NCBI GenBank assembly: GCA_022008415.1
Contig: JAIRBC010000009.1
Coordinates: 111,084 to 175,083 of the forward strand
From: Cerina litoralis
GTDB taxonomy: Bacteria > Bacteroidota > Bacteroidia > Flavobacteriales > Flavobacteriaceae
Direction: 5' to 3'
Length of the DNA: 64,000 bases
A program made the translations under genes and the position numbers. The notes beneath the pieces are model-generated. The model ran no database searches. It was given only the letters and a program-made list of their open reading frames with translations, and was not told the origin of the DNA. Below are positions 25,634 through 34,978 of the stretch, in pieces; within the stretch, counting starts at the first letter, position 1; each line of letters begins with the position of its first letter.

Positions 25634-26572
25634 TCAGAAGTTGTAAACCACTTCCAAATTGTAGCCTTTCAGGGCCTTTTTGGCCTTGTCCATATCTTGT
25701 GTAAAGCCCAAAATATAACCTCCACCTCCAGATCCGCAAAGTTTTAAATAGTAGTCGTTGGTCTCTATACCCTTCTTCCAAAGTTTGTGGAATTCTACGG
25801 GAATCATGGGTTTAAAGTTATCCAATACGATGTTGGAAAGCTGTTTTAAATTACCAAAAAGCGATTTTACGTTTCCGCTAATAAAATCCTCTACACAAGC
25901 ATCGGTATGCTTAACGAACTGATGCTTGATCATATTGCGGAAACCTTTCTCCTTCATCTGTTCCATAAAAATCTGCACCATTGGGGCGGTCTCGCCAATA
26001 GACCCACTGTCCAACAAAAAGACAGCACCTTTGCCTTCCGGATTTTGGGAGGGTATGCTGGTAGATTCTATGTTGTCCTTGGAATTGATGAGAATGGGTA
26101 GGCTCAAATAACTGTTCAACGGATCCAACCCCGAAGATTTTCCATGGAAAAAAGATTCCATTTTTCCGAAGATGGCCTTGAGTTTTAAAAGCTTTTCACG
26201 CGTCAGGTTTTCCAAGACCGTAATCTTGTCCGTAGCGTACTTGTCATAAATGGCCGCGACCAGGGCACCGCTACTGCCCACCCCGTAACCTTGGGGAATG
26301 GAACTGTCAAAGTACATGCCATCTGCGATATCCCTTTGCAAACTTTCCAAATCAAAAGACACCAATTTGGGATTCTCTTCTTGTATCCCGTTCAAATACT
26401 CGCTAAACGCTTTTAGACTTGCATTTGATTTCTTTGAAGTTTCTGATAGATTCTTACCGGATTTCAAAGCGCCTTTGAAAAAATTATAGGGGATGGAAAG
26501 TCCTCTGGAATCCTTGATGATACCGTACTCTCCAAAAAGTAGGATTTTAGAATAGAATAGGGGTCCTTTCAC
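25634..26572 (-). CDS. mvk: Mevalonate kinase (GHMP kinase family)
   Basis: Phosphorylates mevalonate with ATP. The GHMP glycine/serine-rich ATP loop is PQGYGVGSSGAL (93-104). The N-terminus SKILLFGEYGIIKDSRGL and the C-terminal KLCGSGGGGYILGF are the other two GHMP motifs. 312 residues. The adjacent mvaD upstream supports mevalonate rather than homoserine or galactose as substrate. Phosphomevalonate kinase is not in the window. Confidence 0.88.
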   Translation of the reverse strand: MKGPLFYSKILLFGEYGIIKDSRGLSIPYNFFKGALKSGKNLSETSKKSNASLKAFSEYLNGIQEENPKLVSFDLESLQRDIADGMYFDSSIPQGYGVGSSGALVAAIYDKYATDKITVLENLTREKLLKLKAIFGKMESFFHGKSSGLDPLNSYLSLPILINSKDNIESTSIPSQNPEGKGAVFLLDSGSIGETAPMVQIFMEQMKEKGFRNMIKHQFVKHTDACVEDFISGNVKSLFGNLKQLSNIVLDNFKPMIPVEFHKLWKKGIETNDYYLKLCGSGGGGYILGFTQDMDKAKKALKGYNLEVVYNF

Positions 26573-26708
26573 TAATTTTAGTTTTAAAATTTACTATGCT
26601 CAACGGTCAACTTCTTATAAAGATATACAATATCTACGGCAAAACTGAAGCTTTTGGACTTAATTACGTTTTCCTTCATACAAAAGAAACGAAATTTTTC
26701 AATATAGA

Positions 26709-27806
26709 TTATTCACCTTTCATTATTAGTTTCCGGGCTCCAACTCCAATTTGATCGCAAATATACTGTCCATTTTCACAATATGCAACCAACTCATTCT
26801 TAATAAATTGCAGGACCCTATCTTTTCCTTCCTCTGGGTATAGTACGTGTACATTGGCTCCTGCGTCCAAAGTAAAACACACCTGGGTTTTGGTCGCTCG
26901 CCTAAATTCCCATATTTTGTCAATGATTTCCAAGGTGTTCGGCTTCATTAACATAAAATATGGATTGCCGGTCATCATCATGGCGTGCAAGGTCAGCGCC
27001 TCGCTTTCCACAAGTTGTACAAAAGCAGAAAGATCGCCGGAAGCGAGGATCGGCTTTATAAGGGTAAGGTTGTTGCGTGCCTGCAAAAAACGTTGGGCCG
27101 CAAAGGGATGGCCGTGCATTAGTTCATGGCCCACAGTGCTACTCACCTGTTTCTGCCCTTTGTGTACCAATAATATAGTGTCCTGAAAGTTTTTAAAGAC
27201 CTCGTTTACTTTAAAAGGGTACTTAATGGCGTAGAGGTCCGTACTTTTAGGGAAATCTCGAGTTCCTCCCCATAGTACCAAATCGCCCTCCACGCTTCTA
27301 CAGGCACTCCCCGACCCCAACCGAGCCAAAAACGAGGCTTTTTTAATAAAAAAATCCGGTTCCATTTCCGGATTTAGTTCCCTTTCCAAATCCATCAGGC
27401 AGAGAGCCAATGCCGCCATTCCACTGGCAGACGAGGCTATTCCACTACTATGGGGAAATGAATTTGAGGTCTCAATATTAAAATGATACTCCTTTAAAAA
27501 GGGAAGATAAACTTCTATCCTTTTAAAAAATGTTTCAATTTTTGGACGAAAAGACTCCATAGGACGACCCTCAAAAAAAAGTTCAAAATCGAAATCCGTA
27601 CCCTTTTTTTCCAAACGTCTATATTCTATCACGGTAGTAGTAGCACAGGTGTCTAGCGTAAAGCTCAGGGAGGGATTGGCCGGGATTTGGTTTTCCCTTT
27701 TTCCCCAATATTTTATCAACGCAATATTACTCGGGGCCTGCCAAAGAGATTTCCCTTCAATTTTTTTTACTTTATAAGGAGTGGGGAGAAAGTCTTTTTC
27801 GGTCAT
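26709..27806 (-). CDS. mvaD: Diphosphomevalonate decarboxylase
   Basis: Converts diphosphomevalonate to isopentenyl diphosphate with ATP. The N-terminal signature APSNIALIKYWGKR spans residues 24-37. The phosphate loop is PHSSGIASSASGMA (about 118-131), and the conserved SLSFTLD and CFTLDAGANVHVLY (catalytic Asp region) are present. 365 residues. It is the first gene of a minus-strand unit mvaD-mvk-UbiA-pseudouridine synthase, with a TATCTTTG box 18 bases upstream. Confidence 0.95.
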   Translation of the reverse strand: MTEKDFLPTPYKVKKIEGKSLWQAPSNIALIKYWGKRENQIPANPSLSFTLDTCATTTVIEYRRLEKKGTDFDFELFFEGRPMESFRPKIETFFKRIEVYLPFLKEYHFNIETSNSFPHSSGIASSASGMAALALCLMDLERELNPEMEPDFFIKKASFLARLGSGSACRSVEGDLVLWGGTRDFPKSTDLYAIKYPFKVNEVFKNFQDTILLVHKGQKQVSSTVGHELMHGHPFAAQRFLQARNNLTLIKPILASGDLSAFVQLVESEALTLHAMMMTGNPYFMLMKPNTLEIIDKIWEFRRATKTQVCFTLDAGANVHVLYPEEGKDRVLQFIKNELVAYCENGQYICDQIGVGARKLIMKGE

Positions 27807-27823
27807 TTGCGGAACTATTTGGG

Positions 27824-27831
27824 CAAAGATA
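27824..27831 (-). promoter_or_regulatory. -7 box upstream of mvaD
   Basis: TATCTTTG on the minus strand, exact TAnnTTTG, 18 bases before the ATG. No TTG at the proper distance. Confidence 0.5.
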
Positions 27832-27881
27832 GTTTTTAACCGCTTTTACAGTAAATCCTATCAAAATAAATTGTTATTTTA

Positions 27882-28373
27882 GTGGCTTACTCCAACCAAT
27901 TGAAAAAACGACTCACCTATATTGCAATCTCAGTGGGCATTTGCTTGTTAGTGGGAATACTTTCGGGAATTGCTACGCAAAACTCGGTGGATGGCTGGTA
28001 CCATACACTGGCCAAACCTAGCTTTATCCCTCCCAAATGGGTATTCGCACCGGTATGGACCGTGCTGTATATTCTGATGGGAATATCAGCTGGCCTGGTC
28101 TGGGCCAAGGGTTTTTATCATATTTGGGTTAAAACGGCCCTGTACCATTTTGGACTCCAGCTTTTGCTCAATGCCTTGTGGACCATTGTTTTTTTTGGGT
28201 TCGAAAATCCTTTTTGGGGAATGCTTATCATTCTAAACCTGCTCATTCTACTATTGTTCACCATGAAATGGTTCAATGTGGTCAGCAAGACCGCCGCCTA
28301 TTTGCTCATCCCTTATTTTCTTTGGGTATGCTATGCCACGTTTCTAAATTATAGAATTTGGGAGATGAATTGA
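27882..28373 (+). CDS. TspO/MBR family tryptophan-rich sensory protein
   Basis: 163 residues with five transmembrane helices. Family motifs: WYHTLAKPSFIPPKWVF and PVWTVLYILMG. TspO proteins bind porphyrins and affect tetrapyrrole or stress responses; here the function is unproven. The start is GTG at 27882, or TTG at 27899 giving LKKRL; no ATG is available. It is divergent from mvaD with a 75-base shared upstream region. Confidence 0.88.
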   Translation: MAYSNQLKKRLTYIAISVGICLLVGILSGIATQNSVDGWYHTLAKPSFIPPKWVFAPVWTVLYILMGISAGLVWAKGFYHIWVKTALYHFGLQLLLNALWTIVFFGFENPFWGMLIILNLLILLLFTMKWFNVVSKTAAYLLIPYFLWVCYATFLNYRIWEMN

Positions 28374-28506
28374 GATAGAACCTACTCGGCAAATAGAGAT
28401 GGCAGTAGGCAGCACTTTGGGTTAAAGTAATAGGTTGTGCATTTTAATTAATGTTAAGTTTAGGCTATACTTAAACCGATGTGCCTTTTCCTGTTGCTGT
28501 TACCAC

Positions 28507-29037
28507 CTATACCATTTCCAGTAATTTGATCATTGTTTTATAATTTCTTGTCGTAGCAGCTACCTTCAGTTTAGTTTCAAAAAAATTATTATTGCACTTT
28601 GCGTTGCCGTACCCTTTTTTACAATGTAGGTAAACACAAAAGGGGGTAATGGCAAAAGACTCATTTTCATCCGACATCCGCTGCAAGGAATCTACTAGAG
28701 ACTTTTCTGGAGGAGTTTGTAAAAGAACAAAATAAGTTGAACCTGCTTCTTCATCGTTTCCAAATTGGTTGTTCTCGACTATTTTTTTCAATTCTGCTTT
28801 TGTCTTGACCAAAATAGTCACATCGAACCCGAAAGTCTCCAGAATCACGTTTCTTATGATATTTTCCAATTTATCGATATTCTTTTCAGAGCTTTTAAAA
28901 ACGACATTTCCGCTTTGCACATAGGTAACCACCTCTTTACAATCAATAGATTCGAACATTCTCTTTAAATCGGCCATCTTTATTTTTTTATGGCCTCCCA
29001 CATTAATTCCTCGAAGCAACGCTATATAAGTTTTCAT
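28507..29037 (-). CDS. DUF1697 family protein
   Basis: 176 residues. The N-terminus (TYIALLRGINVGGHKKIKM) and YVQSGNVVF near residues 39-47 are the hallmarks of DUF1697, a widely distributed family of unknown function with a ferredoxin-like fold. It converges with tspO and forms a separate transcript. Confidence 0.9.
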   Translation of the reverse strand: MKTYIALLRGINVGGHKKIKMADLKRMFESIDCKEVVTYVQSGNVVFKSSEKNIDKLENIIRNVILETFGFDVTILVKTKAELKKIVENNQFGNDEEAGSTYFVLLQTPPEKSLVDSLQRMSDENESFAITPFCVYLHCKKGYGNAKCNNNFFETKLKVAATTRNYKTMIKLLEMV

Positions 29038-29391
29038 TTTGATTGGATTTTAGGCTTTTTATACTTAACTATCGTGGATTGTAAACACTTAGGTTTTATA
29101 CCAACAATGCAAGTAATGGCCGTTATTGGATTACTTGGCTATTATTCGGTTTTAACGTTAGAACGCCATAAAAGTCGAGTTTTTCTGGCCAAGTTTGTTA
29201 TGGCTGGGCTTCAATTATTAAATGTGACCAAAGAACTCGCTTCTAGAATCTTCAAGACGGGGGATTGTTCTTTTTGAATTCCCATTTACTCCTTGCAAAA
29301 CATTAATTTTTTTTAGTACCTTGAGACACTTCATACAAAATACATTAATTTTTTGAAGAAGCCTCCTTATACCCAACTATACTTCTATCCG
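29038..29391. other. Intergenic region upstream of the sulfatase
   Basis: An open frame on the plus strand (to 29277) overlaps DUF1697 and has no recognisable domain; it is probably not a gene. A TTG followed after 21 bases by TACCTTGA near 29296-29326 is only a weak promoter candidate. Confidence 0.4.
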
Positions 29392-30804
29392 ATGAGATTC
29401 TTCACGAACAAGTTCTTGTTATATTTTTTAACTTTATTTGCGGTCTTGCCAAGTTTCCTCAGTACTTGTTATGGACAGTCCCAAGCCAAAAATCCGCCCA
29501 ATTTCGTCATTATTTTTGCGGATGATTTGGGGTACGGCGATCTGGGTATTTACGGCCATCCCACCATCAAAACCCCAAACCTGGACAAAATGGCGATGGA
29601 AGGGCAAAAATGGACCAATTTCTATGTGGGGGCCAGCGTTTGCACTCCGAGTAGAGCAGCATTGCTCACTGGGCGTTTGCCCGTAAGGAGCGGTATGTGC
29701 AGCGATAAAAACCGAGTGCTCTTCCCAAATTCTCTTCACGGTCTACCGGAAAGCGAGGTCACTTTGGCCGAGCAGCTCAAAAAGGCGGACTACGCAACCG
29801 CGGCTATCGGCAAGTGGCATTTGGGCGATAAACCGCAATACCTCCCTACCAACAACGGTTTCGATTATTATTTTGGGATTCCCTACTCCAATGACATGGA
29901 TAAGATCACGGACAAGAAATATTGGGATTTTGCCGATGATATCCAAGCATCATATTTCAACGTTCCATTAATGAGAAATACCGAAATAGTGGAGCGGCCA
30001 GCCGAGCAGCATAGCATCACCAAACGATATACCGAAGAGGCTATCTCCTTTATCAAAAAACACAAGGACCGACCATTTTTTGTTTATTTGGCCCACAACC
30101 TTCCCCACATTCCCCTTTTTGCCTCCAAGGACTTTGAGGGCAAGAGCAAGCGTGGACTTTATGGCGATGTAGTTGCCGAAATAGACCACGGGGTAGGGCA
30201 AATTATAGCCGAGCTGAAAGCCGATGGCCTGGATAAAAATACCATTGTGGTCTTCACCTCGGACAATGGACCCTGGCTTTCTTACAAGACCCATGGCGGT
30301 AGTGCAGGATTGCTGCGTGCGGGGAAAGGCACCACGTGGGAAGGTGGCATGAGGGAGCCGTGCATTTTTTGGTCACCTGACAAAATAAAGCCCGCTATCG
30401 TTGAAGATCTAGGTACAACAATGGACCTCTTTACCACTTTTAGCAACATGGCCGGTGTGCCCGTTCCCAAAGATCGGGTAATAGACGGTCAGGATCTTAG
30501 CGGAACCCTCTTTTATCAGGAGCAAAGTCCTAGAAAAGCGGTTTTTTATTACAGGGGCACTACGCTCTATGCAATGCGGTTGGGCGATTACAAAGCCCAT
30601 TTTATTACCGAGGGGGCCTACGGAATGTTCGGGAGAAAAGAAATGCACGATCTACCCTTGTTGTTCAACGTGGATCAAGATCCATCGGAACAATACGATA
30701 TCGGCGAGGACCACCCGGAAATCATTCGGCAAATCAATGCCGCTATCAAATTACATCGATCAAAATTGGTGAAGGGTAAGGATCAATTGGCAGATAGGGA
30801 ATAA
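29392..30804 (+). CDS. Secreted sulfatase (S1 family)
   Basis: Formylglycine-dependent sulfate ester hydrolase. The ATG at 29392 gives a signal peptide (residues 1-28, MRFFTNKFLLYFLTLF...STCYGQ). The Cys-type activation motif CTPSRAALLTG starts at Cys84. Metal ligands FADDLGYGD (42-50) and later TSDNGP, and AAIGKWHLG, are present. 470 residues. Natural sulfated substrate unknown; in marine flavobacteria these enzymes mostly act on algal polysaccharides. No maturase (anSME) gene is in the window. It lies 60 bases before glpK in the same direction. Confidence 0.92.
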   Translation: MRFFTNKFLLYFLTLFAVLPSFLSTCYGQSQAKNPPNFVIIFADDLGYGDLGIYGHPTIKTPNLDKMAMEGQKWTNFYVGASVCTPSRAALLTGRLPVRSGMCSDKNRVLFPNSLHGLPESEVTLAEQLKKADYATAAIGKWHLGDKPQYLPTNNGFDYYFGIPYSNDMDKITDKKYWDFADDIQASYFNVPLMRNTEIVERPAEQHSITKRYTEEAISFIKKHKDRPFFVYLAHNLPHIPLFASKDFEGKSKRGLYGDVVAEIDHGVGQIIAELKADGLDKNTIVVFTSDNGPWLSYKTHGGSAGLLRAGKGTTWEGGMREPCIFWSPDKIKPAIVEDLGTTMDLFTTFSNMAGVPVPKDRVIDGQDLSGTLFYQEQSPRKAVFYYRGTTLYAMRLGDYKAHFITEGAYGMFGRKEMHDLPLLFNVDQDPSEQYDIGEDHPEIIRQINAAIKLHRSKLVKGKDQLADRE

Positions 30805-30864
30805 ATAGGTCCGTATAAAAGTTATGCGGTAGACAAAGAAAAAAATAAAACGTTTAAAAACACG

Positions 30865-32367
30865 ATGAAAAAATATATTCTTGCACTAGATCAGGGAACT
30901 ACAAGCTCCCGCGCCATTCTCTTTGATCAGGAGGGCAAAATAGTCTCCACGGCCCAAAGGGAATTCACCCAATATTTTCCAAAACCTGGATGGGTAGAAC
31001 ACGACCCGTTGGAAATTTGGTCTACCCAAGCCGGAATAGCGGCGGAGGTTACGGTAAAGGAGGGTTTAACCGGTGAGCATATCGCCGCCATCGGTATAAC
31101 CAACCAAAGGGAAACCGCGGTGGTATGGGACAGAGATACAGGGAAACCGGTTTATAATGCGATCGTATGGCAGGATAAGAGAACGGCCGATTACTGCGAT
31201 TCCCTAAGAAAACAAGGTAAGTCCGATCTAATCAGAAAAAAAACCGGTCTGGTCATAGATTCCTATTTTTCGGCCACCAAAGTAAAATGGATCTTGGATA
31301 ATGTGGACGGGGCCCGCAAACGCGCCGAAGCCGGGGAACTCGTTTTTGGGACCATAGATACTTGGCTTATTTGGAACATGACCCAGGGCGGGCTACATAT
31401 TACCGACGTGACCAACGCTTCCAGAACGCTTTTGTTTAATATCAATACCTTGGAATGGGACGAGGAATTGCTGCAATTGTTCGAAATTCCGAAAAGTATG
31501 CTGCCCGAAGTTAAACAGTCTAGCGAGATTTACGGACATACCAAACCCAACTTCTTTGCGTACAAGATTCCGATCGCAGGCATAGCCGGGGACCAGCAGG
31601 CGGCACTGTTCGGACAAATGTGTACCAAACCGGGCATGGTTAAAAATACGTATGGTACGGGTTGTTTTATGTTGATGAATATAGGAGAAAAACCGATCGT
31701 CTCGCAAAACAATCTGCTCACAACCGTAGCATGGAAAATAAATGGCGAAACGCAATATGCACTGGAGGGCAGTATTTTTATTGCGGGGGCAGTAGTACAA
31801 TGGCTCAGGGACAGCCTAAATTTAATAAGGAACTCTGCCGAGGTAGAACCATTGGCCGGTTCCGTAGATAGTACGGAAGGAGTCTTCTTTGTTCCCGCTT
31901 TTGCGGGCTTGGGTGCCCCACATTGGAACCAACAGGCCCAAGGAACCATTTTTGGATTAACGAGGGGCAGCACCGATGCCCATATTGCAAGGGCTGCCTT
32001 AGAGGCCATAGCCTACCAGACCATGGATGTCCTTAAGGCCATGGAGGCCGATTCGGGAATCACCATCAAAGAGCTTCGGGTAGATGGGGGGGCTACCGTA
32101 AACAATTTGTTGATGCAGATTCAGGCCGATGTTCTCAATACGATTGCTGTACGGCCCAAAGAGGTGGAAACCACAGCCATGGGAGCGGCATATTTGGCCG
32201 GATTAGCGGTGGGATATTGGAAAAATCAAGGCGAGATACAGGAAATATGGCAAACCGATATCCGCTTTAAGCCGACTCCCGAACGCGGGGAGATTGACGA
32301 GCGCATCAAAGGCTGGTACCGGGCCGTAGACGCGGTACAGTACTGGGCAGAAAAAAGTATTGAGTAA
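30865..32367 (+). CDS. glpK: Glycerol kinase
   Basis: ATP-dependent phosphorylation of glycerol to sn-glycerol 3-phosphate. 500 residues (E. coli 502). FGGY motifs: [14 protein letters not shown] (7-20) with the ADP loop, GYAx-type [19 protein letters not shown] in the middle, and the C-terminal [16 protein letters not shown]. It forms a unit with glpF. Glycerol-3-phosphate dehydrogenase (glpD) is not in the window. Confidence 0.97.
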   Translation: MKKYILALDQGTTSSRAILFDQEGKIVSTAQREFTQYFPKPGWVEHDPLEIWSTQAGIAAEVTVKEGLTGEHIAAIGITNQRETAVVWDRDTGKPVYNAIVWQDKRTADYCDSLRKQGKSDLIRKKTGLVIDSYFSATKVKWILDNVDGARKRAEAGELVFGTIDTWLIWNMTQGGLHITDVTNASRTLLFNINTLEWDEELLQLFEIPKSMLPEVKQSSEIYGHTKPNFFAYKIPIAGIAGDQQAALFGQMCTKPGMVKNTYGTGCFMLMNIGEKPIVSQNNLLTTVAWKINGETQYALEGSIFIAGAVVQWLRDSLNLIRNSAEVEPLAGSVDSTEGVFFVPAFAGLGAPHWNQQAQGTIFGLTRGSTDAHIARAALEAIAYQTMDVLKAMEADSGITIKELRVDGGATVNNLLMQIQADVLNTIAVRPKEVETTAMGAAYLAGLAVGYWKNQGEIQEIWQTDIRFKPTPERGEIDERIKGWYRAVDAVQYWAEKSIE

Positions 32368-32410
32368 TGATTTCAAATAAAAAAAATTCCATTCGGTACT
32401 CAATACTCTT

Positions 32411-32457
32411 TACTTTGTACTAAATACTATTTACTAAATACTTTGTACTTTGTACTC
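32411..32457 (+). repeat. TACTTTGTACT micro-repeats
   Basis: TACTTTGTACT or close variants occur three times between glpK and glpF, interleaved with TAAATACTATTTACTAAATAC. Low-complexity spacer without coding potential. Confidence 0.5.
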
Positions 32458-32493
32458 GATACCCGTTATAAACCTTCAACCACTTTTTAAACA

Positions 32494-33228
32494 ATGACTC
32501 CATTTATTGCAGAAATTATCGGAACATTCTTGCTCATTACATTGGGCTGCGGCGTAGTAGCCAACGTTGTCTTAAACCAAACCTATGGAAATGGGGGAGG
32601 CTGGATCGTAATCACCACCGGCTGGGCCCTGGCCGTTTACGTGGGGGTAGTAGTTGCCACGCCCTATAGTGGCGCGCACTTAAATCCGGCCGTAAGTATT
32701 GGCCTGGCCATGGCAGGGGAATTCCCTTGGGCCGATGTGCCTTCCTATATCATCGCCCAACTTATAGGAGCGATATTGGGCGCCTTCATAGTCTGGTCCA
32801 TGTACAAAGAACATTTTAAGGCAACTTTAGACAAAGCGCTAAAAAGAGCCGTGTTTTGTACCGCCCCGGCTATTCGCAATATCGGCACCAACTTTTTATG
32901 CGAAACGGTGGGTACATTTGTCCTAATTTTTACGGTTCTTTACTTTACGGATGCCACCATCACCGATTCACAAACCGTAGTGGGCCTCGGGTCTTTGGGC
33001 GCGCTTCCTGTGGCGTTTGTAGTATGGGCCATAGGATTATCCCTGGGCGGTACCACGGGGTACGCCATCAATCCGGCACGGGATTTGGGGCCCCGGATCG
33101 TACATTCCTTCTTGCCGATTAACGATAAAGAATCGAACGATTGGGGATACGCCTGGGTACCGATCGTCGGTCCAATTCTAGGAGGAATTCTGGCCGCAGG
33201 ACTATCCTTACTACTAAACAATCTCTAA
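32494..33228 (+). CDS. glpF: Glycerol uptake facilitator (aquaglyceroporin)
   Basis: Channel for glycerol across the inner membrane. 244 residues, six helices and two half-helices. NPA motifs at 64-66 (AHLNPAVS) and 193-195 (INPARDLG). The Asp after the second NPAR is typical of glycerol-conducting members rather than water-specific aquaporins. It lies between glpK and a secreted GDPD, 12 bases upstream of the latter. Confidence 0.95.
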   Translation: MTPFIAEIIGTFLLITLGCGVVANVVLNQTYGNGGGWIVITTGWALAVYVGVVVATPYSGAHLNPAVSIGLAMAGEFPWADVPSYIIAQLIGAILGAFIVWSMYKEHFKATLDKALKRAVFCTAPAIRNIGTNFLCETVGTFVLIFTVLYFTDATITDSQTVVGLGSLGALPVAFVVWAIGLSLGGTTGYAINPARDLGPRIVHSFLPINDKESNDWGYAWVPIVGPILGGILAAGLSLLLNNL

Positions 33229-33240
33229 ATAAAAACAATT

Positions 33241-34026
33241 ATGATACGCTTTGTACTTACCTGTTGTATTGCTCTCTTTTTTACGGCGTTTATTACCCCC
33301 GATAAAAAAATGGATTTTTCTGATAACGTTGTCATTGCCCATCGTGGGGCTTGGAAGAAAAATAGTTTACCAGAAAATTCCATCGCCTCCCTAAAACAGG
33401 CCATCGCCCTAAAATGTACGGGATCTGAATTCGACGTGCGGATGACGGTCGATGATTCTTTGATCATTAACCACGACGCGCATTTCCAAAACTTGCCCAT
33501 CGAGGAGACCCGCTATGCGGATCTAGAAGTACATAAACTTTCCAACGGCGAAAAATTACCCACATTAAGGGAATATCTATTGGCAGGTATGAAAAATAAT
33601 ACGTCCACCCGATTGATCTGTGAAATAAAGCCTTCAGAAACCAGTCCGGAAAGAGGGCAAGAGATTGCCGAAAAGGTTTACAGACTCGTAGAAGAAGTAG
33701 GTGCCAGTAAAATGGTGGTCTATATCAGCTTTGATTATGAAATGCTAAAAAGACTTATTGATCTGGATCCCACCGTCCGCACACAATATTTAAGGGGCGA
33801 TGTGGCACCAGATCGGTTAAAAGCCGATGGAATGACCGGCCTCGATTATCATTATTCGGTGTTTAAAAAACAACCGGAATGGATAGATGAGGCTAAACGG
33901 AACCATTTGGTCCTAAACGCATGGACCGTAGACAAGGTAGACGACATGAAATGGCTACTCGACAAGGGTTTTGACCAGATCACAACCAACGAACCGGAAT
34001 TATTGCTCAAAATAACCGAGAAATAG
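33241..34026 (+). CDS. Secreted glycerophosphodiester phosphodiesterase
   Basis: Hydrolyses glycerophosphodiesters to an alcohol and glycerol 3-phosphate. N-terminal hydrophobic segment (residues 2-18) suggests export to the periplasm. Catalytic and metal residues are visible as H34-R35, E45, E63-x-D65 and H78. 261 residues. Next to glpK/glpF it may feed glycerol units into the same route. The GH16 gene starts 12 bases downstream. A second GDPD, without signal peptide, lies at 36262-36951. Confidence 0.9.
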   Translation: MIRFVLTCCIALFFTAFITPDKKMDFSDNVVIAHRGAWKKNSLPENSIASLKQAIALKCTGSEFDVRMTVDDSLIINHDAHFQNLPIEETRYADLEVHKLSNGEKLPTLREYLLAGMKNNTSTRLICEIKPSETSPERGQEIAEKVYRLVEEVGASKMVVYISFDYEMLKRLIDLDPTVRTQYLRGDVAPDRLKADGMTGLDYHYSVFKKQPEWIDEAKRNHLVLNAWTVDKVDDMKWLLDKGFDQITTNEPELLLKITEK

Positions 34027-34038
34027 CAATTAATAAGT

Positions 34039-34902
34039 ATGCGATTTAAGAACAGCTTTCCTTTCCTATTAACCATTCTTTTGTTTTGCTCTTGCGAAAA
34101 AGAATCTAACGGACAATCCCCTGAAGGCAATGATAAATATACTTTGGTATGGGCCGATGAATTTGACTATAACGGGAGGCCGGATCCAGCCAAATGGACT
34201 TATGAAATGGGGCAACGCAGAAATCACGAGAAACAATACTATACCGATAGCCTAAAAAATGCCCGCGTGGAAAATGGCAACTTGATCATCGAAGGGCATA
34301 AGACGAGGTTTTTAAATCCAAATTTTGTGGATACCAACGATGCCGACTGGAAACAGAACCAGAAATATTTGGATTATACCTCGGCCAGTATCAGTACGGA
34401 GCATCTTGCGGAATGGAAGTACGGAATAATTGAGGTCAAGGCCAAATTGCCCAAAGGAGTGGGTCAATGGCCCGCGATTTGGATGTTGGGCAAGAACATA
34501 GACCAAGTGGGCTGGCCCAAAAGCGGGGAAATCGATATTATGGAACAGGTGGGTTATGAACCGGAGGTTGTCCATGGAACGGTGCACACGGAGACCTACA
34601 ACCATACCAAAGGCACCCAAAAGGGCCAAACGGTTTTCATTGATAATCCTTATGACGAATTTCACGTGTTCGCTGTAGAATGGACCCCGGAAAAAATAGA
34701 TTTTCTATTGGACGGGAAGGTGTACTTTGTGTTTAATAACGATAACAAATCCGAAAACGAATGGCCATTTGACCAACCGTTTTATCTAAAATTGAATATC
34801 GCCATTGGAGGGGATTGGGGTGGTATCCAAGGTATAGACGACAGTGTGTTTCCCCAAAAAATGACGGTAGATTATGTGAGGGTGTATCAGAAAAAAAAGT
34901 AG
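34039..34902 (+). CDS. GH16 beta-glucanase (laminarinase-type) lipoprotein
   Basis: 287 residues with lipobox FCSC (Cys19). The GH16 catalytic signature GEIDIMEQVGYEP places the nucleophile at E164, D166 and the acid/base at E169. WPAIWML before and the C-terminal DYVRVYQ strand are also typical of the GH16_3 beta-1,3-glucanase subgroup. The likely role is cleavage of laminarin at the cell surface. It is the last gene of the sulfatase-glpK-glpF-GDPD-GH16 set, an unusual partner for glycerol genes. Confidence 0.9.
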   Translation: MRFKNSFPFLLTILLFCSCEKESNGQSPEGNDKYTLVWADEFDYNGRPDPAKWTYEMGQRRNHEKQYYTDSLKNARVENGNLIIEGHKTRFLNPNFVDTNDADWKQNQKYLDYTSASISTEHLAEWKYGIIEVKAKLPKGVGQWPAIWMLGKNIDQVGWPKSGEIDIMEQVGYEPEVVHGTVHTETYNHTKGTQKGQTVFIDNPYDEFHVFAVEWTPEKIDFLLDGKVYFVFNNDNKSENEWPFDQPFYLKLNIAIGGDWGGIQGIDDSVFPQKMTVDYVRVYQKKK

Positions 34903-34944
34903 CCAGTGGGCAATAAAGCTCAAACTCAAACCACCATTAACTAT

Positions 34945-34975
34945 TACGAATAACCCAATAACCCAGTAACCCAAT
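34945..34975 (+). repeat. AATAACCC-type micro-repeat
   Basis: AATAACCCAATAACCCAGTAACCCAAT between two converging genes; nearly the same text as at 10478-10511. Confidence 0.5.
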
Positions 34976-34978
34976 ATC

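Noticed and set aside
28990..29277. 95-codon plus-strand frame overlapping the DUF1697 gene
   Set aside because: It overlaps a well-supported gene in antisense and shows no family resemblance.
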